From assembly GCA_018712785.1 (NCBI GenBank), contig DVGK01000061.1, forward strand, positions 1-64,000: a stretch of DNA of 64,000 bases. Reading direction: 5' to 3'. Source of the stretch: Candidatus Choladousia intestinavium. GTDB lineage: Bacteria; Bacillota; Clostridia; Lachnospirales; Lachnospiraceae. Positions 55,197 through 64,000 of this stretch are shown here, in pieces. The position numbers and the translations under genes were made by a program. The notes below the pieces were generated by a model that searched no databases, was not told where the DNA came from, and worked only from the letters and a program-made list of their open reading frames with translations. Within the stretch, counting starts at the first letter, position 1, and the number at the start of each line of letters is the position of its first letter.

Positions 55197-56723
55197 CTAA
55201 CCAACATACTTCACAAACCGTAGGAAAGCTTCCCGGCCCTCCGGGGTATTCTTATATACTCCGGCATCCTCCAGTACCTTTTCAAATACAAGGCCCACTT
55301 CCTCCTGGAGAATTTCTTCAACCGTGTCTTCCTGGAAAGTGCCGTACTTCTGTCTCAGCTCATCTGCCCAGTCCGCATGTTTATCCAGGATCTCATCTCC
55401 GCGGATCTGCCCTCCGGTTACAAGGGCTTCTGCCAGAAGTTCCAGCTCGTTTTTCAATCGGGCAGGAAGTACCGCCAGCCCCATCACTTCAATCAGACCG
55501 ATATTTTCTTTCTTAATATGGTGCAGTTCCTTGTGAGGATGATAAACCCCCAGAGGATGCTCTTCGGTAGTAATATTATTTCTGAGAACCAAATCCAGCT
55601 CATACAGCTCCCCTCTTCGTCTGGCAATGGGGGTAATGGTATTGTGAGGCTCACCCTCTGTCTCGGCATAGATAAAAGCCGCCTCATCTGTGTACCCTCT
55701 CCAGGCCATAAGAATCTTGTCCGCCAGATCGGAAAGCCGCCCCGGATCCCCGCCGCTGATGCGGATCACGGACATGGGCCAGCGAACGATTCCCGCTTTT
55801 ATGTCCTCATAGCCCTTAAAGGTGATCTCCGTCTCCACAGGAGCCTTTGCCATGGCGAATTCATAGCAGCCCCCCTGAAAATGATCATGGCTTAAAATCG
55901 AACCGCCCACAATGGGAAGATCCGCATTAGACCCCACAAAATAATGAGGGAACTGCCCTACAAAGTCCAGAAGCTTGTCAAAGGTTGCCTTTTCAATCTT
56001 CATAGGCACATGCTGCGTATTAAACACAATGCAGTGCTCATTATAATATACATAAGGGGAATACTGGAATCTCCAGGGACTGTTGTTAATCGTCACGGGA
56101 ATAATCCTGTGATTTCCTCTGGCCGGATGGTTCAGTCTTCCGGCATACCCCTCATTCTCCATGCAGAGAAGACATTTTGGATAAGAAGTCTGCTTCGCAA
56201 GCTTCGCTGCCGCAATTGCTTTGGGATCTTTCTCCGGTTTTGAAAGGTTGATGGTAATGTCCAAATCCCCGTATTTTGTTTTTGTAACCCACTTTTTATC
56301 CTTTGCGATCCTGTACCGCCGTATGTAATCTGTATCCTGACTGAATCTGTAATAAAAATCCGTGGCCTTCTTAGGGGATTCCTGATACAGCTCCTGGAAT
56401 TTTCTGATAATATTGGAGGGACGGTCCACCAGAAGAGCCATCATCTTTGTGTCAAAGAGATCTCTGTAGCCTACCGTATTTTCTTCCATAAGCCCTGTCT
56501 CATAAGCAAAATCACAGATCTCGCCCAGAGTCTCTTCCAGACTGTCCACCAGCTCTCTTTTTCCTCCCTCATAGGAACAGATGGCAGCTTCTGCCTCTTC
56601 TTCCAGACTGTCCAGATGAAGGGCCTCCAGGATACGGTTTGCCGTATAAATCGCGTCTTCCTTCTCAATCAGTCCCGTGGAAAGGCCGTACTGCACCAAT
56701 TTTACTATACTGTTCTGAATCAT
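55197..56723 (-). CDS. galT: UDP-glucose--hexose-1-phosphate uridylyltransferase
   Basis: QTSYPKCLLCMENEGYAGRLNHPARGNHRIIPVTIN; GGSILSHDHFQGGCYEFAMAKAP; AGGAGG before ATG 56723. Confidence 0.95.
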   Translation of the reverse strand: MIQNSIVKLVQYGLSTGLIEKEDAIYTANRILEALHLDSLEEEAEAAICSYEGGKRELVDSLEETLGEICDFAYETGLMEENTVGYRDLFDTKMMALLVDRPSNIIRKFQELYQESPKKATDFYYRFSQDTDYIRRYRIAKDKKWVTKTKYGDLDITINLSKPEKDPKAIAAAKLAKQTSYPKCLLCMENEGYAGRLNHPARGNHRIIPVTINNSPWRFQYSPYVYYNEHCIVFNTQHVPMKIEKATFDKLLDFVGQFPHYFVGSNADLPIVGGSILSHDHFQGGCYEFAMAKAPVETEITFKGYEDIKAGIVRWPMSVIRISGGDPGRLSDLADKILMAWRGYTDEAAFIYAETEGEPHNTITPIARRRGELYELDLVLRNNITTEEHPLGVYHPHKELHHIKKENIGLIEVMGLAVLPARLKNELELLAEALVTGGQIRGDEILDKHADWADELRQKYGTFQEDTVEEILQEEVGLVFEKVLEDAGVYKNTPEGREAFLRFVKYVG

Positions 56724-56811
56724 CTTTTCCTCCTCCTGACGCGCCTGCCGCGTCATCAAGGTAGATTTGGAAGTTTCCTTCCAAACTTTCCTTCCGCTTC
56801 CGGTTCACTGT

Positions 56812-57981
56812 TTACAGCTTCTGGGGCCCGTCTCCAATGGAAACCACATAGAAATCTGCTGCGTAACCGATTTTTTCTTTATACACCTTTCCTACATTTT
56901 CTTTGAAATCCGGAATAAACGCGTCTTTCACAATGCTTACCGTACAGCCTCCGAATCCAGCCCCCGTCATTCTGGAGCCGATCACGCCCTCCTGCTTCCA
57001 TGCTTCCTCCACAAGAGTATCCAGCTCCACACCGGTTACTTCGTAATCATCCCTAAGAGAAACGTGAGAGTCGTTCATAAGCTTTCCAAAGGTGTCGATT
57101 TCATTGTTTTTCAGTGCCTCAACCGCTTTTACAGTCCGCTGATTCTCATATACCGCATGGCGAGCCCGGCGTACCCGAACCGGATCTTTGATGGCATCCT
57201 TGTGAGCTTCAAATTCCTCTTCTGTCAGCTCACCCAAAGACTGGATGCCGCAGACGGTCTGAAGCTCTCTCAGTGCTTCCTCGCACTCGCTTCTGCGCTC
57301 ATTGTATTTGGAATCTGCCAGCCCCCGCTTTTTGTTGCTGCAGGCGATGACAATCTGCGCTCCCTCCAGATGAATGGGCGCATACTCATATTCCAGTGTG
57401 GCTGTATCCAGGAAAATCGCGTGATCCTTTTTGCCCATGGCAATGGCAAACTGATCCATAATCCCGCAGTTTACTCCATTGAAATTCCGTTCTGAATACT
57501 GGCCGATAAGAGCCAGATCCTGATTGGATACCTGAAATCCGTACAGTTCCCGGAGAATCGCCCCTGTAAGCACTTCAAGAGAAGCGGAGGAAGAAAGGCC
57601 GGAGCCGTTGGGAATATTTCCGAAAATAGCCAGATCAAGCCCCTGCTCCATCTTCATTCCTCTTCCGGCAAAGGCCCACATAACTCCCTTGGGATAGTTA
57701 GTCCATCCTGCCTCCTTCATAGGCGTCAGAGAATCCAGATCGGATTCGATCACTCCCAGATGATCAAAATTGGCCGAATAGAACCGCAGCTTCCGGTCCT
57801 TCCTCTTTCGAACCGCTCCGTAAGTCCCTATGGTAAGGGCGCATGGGAAAACGTGTCCCCCATTATAATCTGTATGTTCGCCGATGAGATTCACTCTGCC
57901 CGGAGCGAAAAAGACTTCCGCTCCCGCAGCGTCCCCAAAGGCTTTCTCAAAATAGTCCAGCATCTGCTGCTTCATATACAA
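56812..57981 (-). CDS. galK: Galactokinase
   Basis: FFAPGRVNLIGEHTDYNGGHVFPCAL; NGSGLSSSASLEV; MTGAGFGGCTVSIV. Confidence 0.97.
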   Translation of the reverse strand: MYMKQQMLDYFEKAFGDAAGAEVFFAPGRVNLIGEHTDYNGGHVFPCALTIGTYGAVRKRKDRKLRFYSANFDHLGVIESDLDSLTPMKEAGWTNYPKGVMWAFAGRGMKMEQGLDLAIFGNIPNGSGLSSSASLEVLTGAILRELYGFQVSNQDLALIGQYSERNFNGVNCGIMDQFAIAMGKKDHAIFLDTATLEYEYAPIHLEGAQIVIACSNKKRGLADSKYNERRSECEEALRELQTVCGIQSLGELTEEEFEAHKDAIKDPVRVRRARHAVYENQRTVKAVEALKNNEIDTFGKLMNDSHVSLRDDYEVTGVELDTLVEEAWKQEGVIGSRMTGAGFGGCTVSIVKDAFIPDFKENVGKVYKEKIGYAADFYVVSIGDGPQKL

Positions 57982-58118
57982 AACCTCCCTCTTAGTTTAT
58001 TCATAATATTCAGGCAGTAACCCGGTCTCTGCATGTGTTTCTCTGCCTGCGGCAGCCGGGCATCCGTCCGCAGCCCTGTCAGCTGTATTTTCGGCTGCCG
58101 GCTTAGACCGGATGAACA

Positions 58119-58162
58119 TTCCGCTTTTGGCAGACAGGTCAAGCAGTCTGCCGAAAGCGGAA
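58119..58162. terminator. Hairpin downstream of lacZ; terminator uncertain (no clear U-tract)
   Basis: TTCCGCTTTtGGCAGAC...GTCTGCCgAAAGCGGAA ~16-bp stem. Confidence 0.45.
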
Positions 58163-58213
58163 CTGTTATGCTAAAATTGTACCATACAGGTATGGTCAAA
58201 ACAAGCGGAAAAC

Positions 58214-61270
<3,057 letters not shown>

Positions 61271-62554
61271 TTATTTTTTATTCAAAGCCGCCTGCGCATT
61301 CGCCAGCGCTTCATCTAATTCGGTTCCATCCAGCACGGCATTCACTGCCTCCGCCAGCGCATCCGCACCTTCATAATATGCTGTGCCTGTTTCTGCTGTC
61401 TTTTCAATTTCAAGCGATTTTTCTGAATACTCCAGAATCTTTGACAGGGCCGCTCCATCACTGGAAACAGCCAGTGTCTCTTCATACACGCCGCTTTGAA
61501 CGGCCGGTTCATATGCCGCGGCAACTGCCGTTAAGGGAATCAGCGTTCCATAAAGTTCCTGACTGCCGCCAAAGGTAGATGCCAGAAAGTCTACGGCTGT
61601 CCCTGTATCTCCGTCCTCAATCACCATCCAGCTGGTTCCTCCGTTTCCCGCGTAATTTCCCGCGCTTTCCACATTCTCCAGAGCCGGAAGATTGGTAACG
61701 CCCCACTTCCCTTCCTGTTCTTCTGCCTGCCCAAAGGAAGCCAGAATCCCCGAAGTATTTACACAGCCAAGCACATTTCCCTGGATAAGCTCTTCCACAT
61801 ACAGATCGTACTCATCCCACGCCTCAATTTCCCTCAGCACGCCGGAATCAACCAGAGACACATATGTACGGACAGCTTCTTTCAGCACATCATTGTCCGC
61901 AAGATTCAGATTTCCCTTTTCATCAAAAAGGCTTCCGCCTGCAGACTGCACCATGGCCAGAATCAGTCCCGGATCCCCTTTTACCCAGGAGAGAAGGGGG
62001 GTTCCGTTTTCTGCCAGAATCCTTTCCCCGATTGCCTGAAGCTCTCCCCAGGTAATATCTGTAAAGTCCTGGGCCGTATACCCCAGTTCTTCCAGCAGAT
62101 CCGTCCGGTAGCAGGCGATCATTCCTCCCTGCTCAAACGGTACTCCGTAGTTCTTCTCCTGGCTTGTGGAAAACTCCACTGCCCCCTGCTCAAAGTCCGA
62201 AAACAGAATTCCGGAATCTGTCAGATCCGTAAAAAGTTCCGGGGCTTCTGTCAAATACTTTTGAATCCCATAATTCTGCATCAGCAGCAGATCCGGCAGC
62301 CCATCCGTTTCTCCGGTCTTTGCCGCCTGGTCTAATGCTTCTCGTATCTCATTCCAGGAAACCTCCACAGTCTCCATCTGAAATTCCGGATGTGTTTCCC
62401 CATAGAGCTCTGCTGCCTGTCCCAATGCCTGAAAATTTACGTCCGGATTCCAGCACCAGACATTAAGCCGCTCTTCTTCCTGCGCCATGACTGCCGGGCA
62501 CACAGAGCCCGCTGCTATAGCCAGAATCAGAATTTTCCATGTTATTCTTTTCAT
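61271..62554 (-). CDS. Extracellular sugar-binding protein (ABC-type solute-binding family)
   Basis: Signal peptide MKRITWKILILAIAAGSVCPAVMAQEE; LNVWCWNPDVNFQALGQAAELYGETHPEFQMETVEVSWNEI; MQSAGGSLFDEKGN. Confidence 0.85.
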   Translation of the reverse strand: MKRITWKILILAIAAGSVCPAVMAQEEERLNVWCWNPDVNFQALGQAAELYGETHPEFQMETVEVSWNEIREALDQAAKTGETDGLPDLLLMQNYGIQKYLTEAPELFTDLTDSGILFSDFEQGAVEFSTSQEKNYGVPFEQGGMIACYRTDLLEELGYTAQDFTDITWGELQAIGERILAENGTPLLSWVKGDPGLILAMVQSAGGSLFDEKGNLNLADNDVLKEAVRTYVSLVDSGVLREIEAWDEYDLYVEELIQGNVLGCVNTSGILASFGQAEEQEGKWGVTNLPALENVESAGNYAGNGGTSWMVIEDGDTGTAVDFLASTFGGSQELYGTLIPLTAVAAAYEPAVQSGVYEETLAVSSDGAALSKILEYSEKSLEIEKTAETGTAYYEGADALAEAVNAVLDGTELDEALANAQAALNKK

Positions 62555-62573
62555 TCTTCTGCTCCTTTCATAC

Positions 62574-62596
62574 AACAGTTCTGTGCACGAACTGTT
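62574..62596. promoter_or_regulatory. Inverted repeat in the leader of the solute-binding gene
   Basis: AACAGTTC-tgtgcac-GAACTGTT, perfect 8-bp arms, just upstream of the RBS. Confidence 0.4.
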
Positions 62597-62704
62597 CTCT
62601 TTCTTATCAACGCCCCCTCACTGTCATTTATGGGGCTATTGTATCACCAGTTTCCATCCTATGTGAGCATATTCAATCACAGACTTCGCAAATTCGATCA
62701 CTTT

Positions 62705-63664
62705 CTATTCCCATCCATCATAGTATTCAATTCTGTACTGTGAAAGCCTTCCCTGATAATTTTCCGGCGACTTTTTCCATTCCCTGGGCGTCACTCCCAG
62801 AACCCGCCGAAAATTTCTGTTGAAGGTGGAGACACTGACAAATCCTGACTGAGCTGCCGTAGCCGCTATGGATTCCTCAGTCTGCTTCATCCGCTGGCAG
62901 GCCCTTTCAATTCGTATATAATTCACATAATCCATAGGCGACATTCCCATAGACTGAGCAAATAATCTCCGAAGATGGGATTCGCTTACATGGCAGGCCT
63001 CCGCCAGATCCTCTGCCCGAATTTCATGCATATAATGAAGACTCACATATTCAAAGGCTCTGGAAAGATGCTGCATTCCCGCTGTCTCCCGCAGACCGTT
63101 TTCCTCCCCCGCGGGATTTTCTTTGCTGTTTCTTGAAATCTCCACCAAAAGCGCTCCCAGAAGCCCCCGCACTGCCTCCTGATATCTCTCCTTTTTTTCA
63201 TCCATTTCCTGAAGAATCATCACAACCAGACGGTACAGTTCCGGCGCTTCCTCTCTGCTTTTGCAGAAAGCGCCCCGGGAACAGCGGGATAAAATCCACT
63301 CGCTCAGCCGCCGATCCTGTCCATACAACTCTTCCACAATCTTCTGTACGTCCAGAAACAGGAACTCCCACCTGCTGACTTCTCCTCCCGGGCTTAAAGT
63401 AGTGTGCGGAAACTTCCCCGGGATCACAGAAATCATTCCTCCGCAGAACGGGTATTTTTTCTCCTCCAGAACCAGTTCCCCAGTTCCCTCATAGCAGCAT
63501 CCGATTTCCATCAAATTATGAAAATGAAGGTCTGTTACTAATTTCTGGTTCCGGTCAAAGCCATAGGACTGATTCCACTGCTCCCCCAGCAAAGCCAGCA
63601 CCGGTTCCCCATAAGGAATTTCGTAATAGCGAAATTCCATCTGTTTTTTCTTTTTGTTTCCCAT
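62705..63664 (-). CDS. AraC-family transcriptional regulator
   Basis: Cupin-like N terminus; C-terminal VSLHYMHEIRAEDLAEACHVSESHLRRLFAQSMGMSPMDYVNYIRIERACQRMKQ...FNRNFRRVLGVTPREWKKS. Confidence 0.93.
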   Translation of the reverse strand: MGNKKKKQMEFRYYEIPYGEPVLALLGEQWNQSYGFDRNQKLVTDLHFHNLMEIGCCYEGTGELVLEEKKYPFCGGMISVIPGKFPHTTLSPGGEVSRWEFLFLDVQKIVEELYGQDRRLSEWILSRCSRGAFCKSREEAPELYRLVVMILQEMDEKKERYQEAVRGLLGALLVEISRNSKENPAGEENGLRETAGMQHLSRAFEYVSLHYMHEIRAEDLAEACHVSESHLRRLFAQSMGMSPMDYVNYIRIERACQRMKQTEESIAATAAQSGFVSVSTFNRNFRRVLGVTPREWKKSPENYQGRLSQYRIEYYDGWE

Positions 63665-63986
63665 CCGTCCCTCATTCCCTTATATACAAAAATTCTGCCC
63701 ATCCAGAAGCGCCTGCCCTTGGGGGAGCAGGCATTCCGTACCGCAGTTTCTCTGTTATCTGCGCAGATCTGAGTGAACAGTGCCCAGTTGCCAGCAAAAT
63801 AGTTACAATTTTTCTGTTATATTATAGACTTTTTCCGTCATTTCTGCTATTCTTTTACAAAGAGTTTATACAATGTCTCTGCCGGATTGCTACTGATCAC
63901 TCCGCTTACAGCAACAGTCAAAAACTAACTGTACCCTTCGGTTTCCAGCAGGCAGGAGAATAAAAAGATGATACAGGAGGACACAA

Positions 63987-64000
63987 ATGAGTGAGGTAAA
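63987..64000 (+). CDS. Start of a gene truncated by the window edge
   Basis: ACAGGAGGACACAA then ATGAGTGAGGTAAA; open to the end. Confidence 0.4.

Overview
This 64 kb window looks like ordinary chromosome from a spore-forming Lachnospiraceae/Clostridia-type Firmicute. I saw no rRNA, tRNA, CRISPR array, prophage or transposase. Most genes are on the minus strand. Recognisable blocks: (i) a Gld-like ABC exporter operon (ATPase, permease, GldG-like auxiliary, DUF4340) at 3.1-7.9 kb; (ii) tandem esterases at 9.9-11.6 kb; (iii) the foldase-mfd-pth-murF block at 17.8-25.1 kb; (iv) the classic sporulation/division locus mazG-hup-S4-yabP-yabQ-divIC-[SpoIIE-like]-tilS-hpt-ftsH at 29.5-37.4 kb; (v) a split purine pathway (stand-alone AICAR transformylase plus PurO-type IMP cyclohydrolase) at 39.2-41.1 kb; (vi) spoIIAA-spoIIAB-sigF and spoVAA-spoVAB separated by ldh at 44.8-48.9 kb; (vii) a galT-galK-lacZ-solute-binding-protein-AraC lactose/galactose cluster at 55.2-63.7 kb. 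Observations most worth a second look: a SpoIIE-like phosphatase at the canonical locus with no membrane domain; an unannotated 52-aa single-TM ORF overlapping the spoVAA start; an in-frame shikimate kinase-acetyltransferase fusion; a decayed PadR-DUF2812 module abutting fructosamine kinase; a zinc-ribbon/TPR protein predicted to have repeats on both sides of the membrane; acidic Ser/Glu/Thr/Ala expansions in several exported proteins; a probable Rex operator on ldh; and small tandem duplications beside ldh and the amylase gene. I do not see one clearly new multi-gene system. All family calls are by eye, without database searches.
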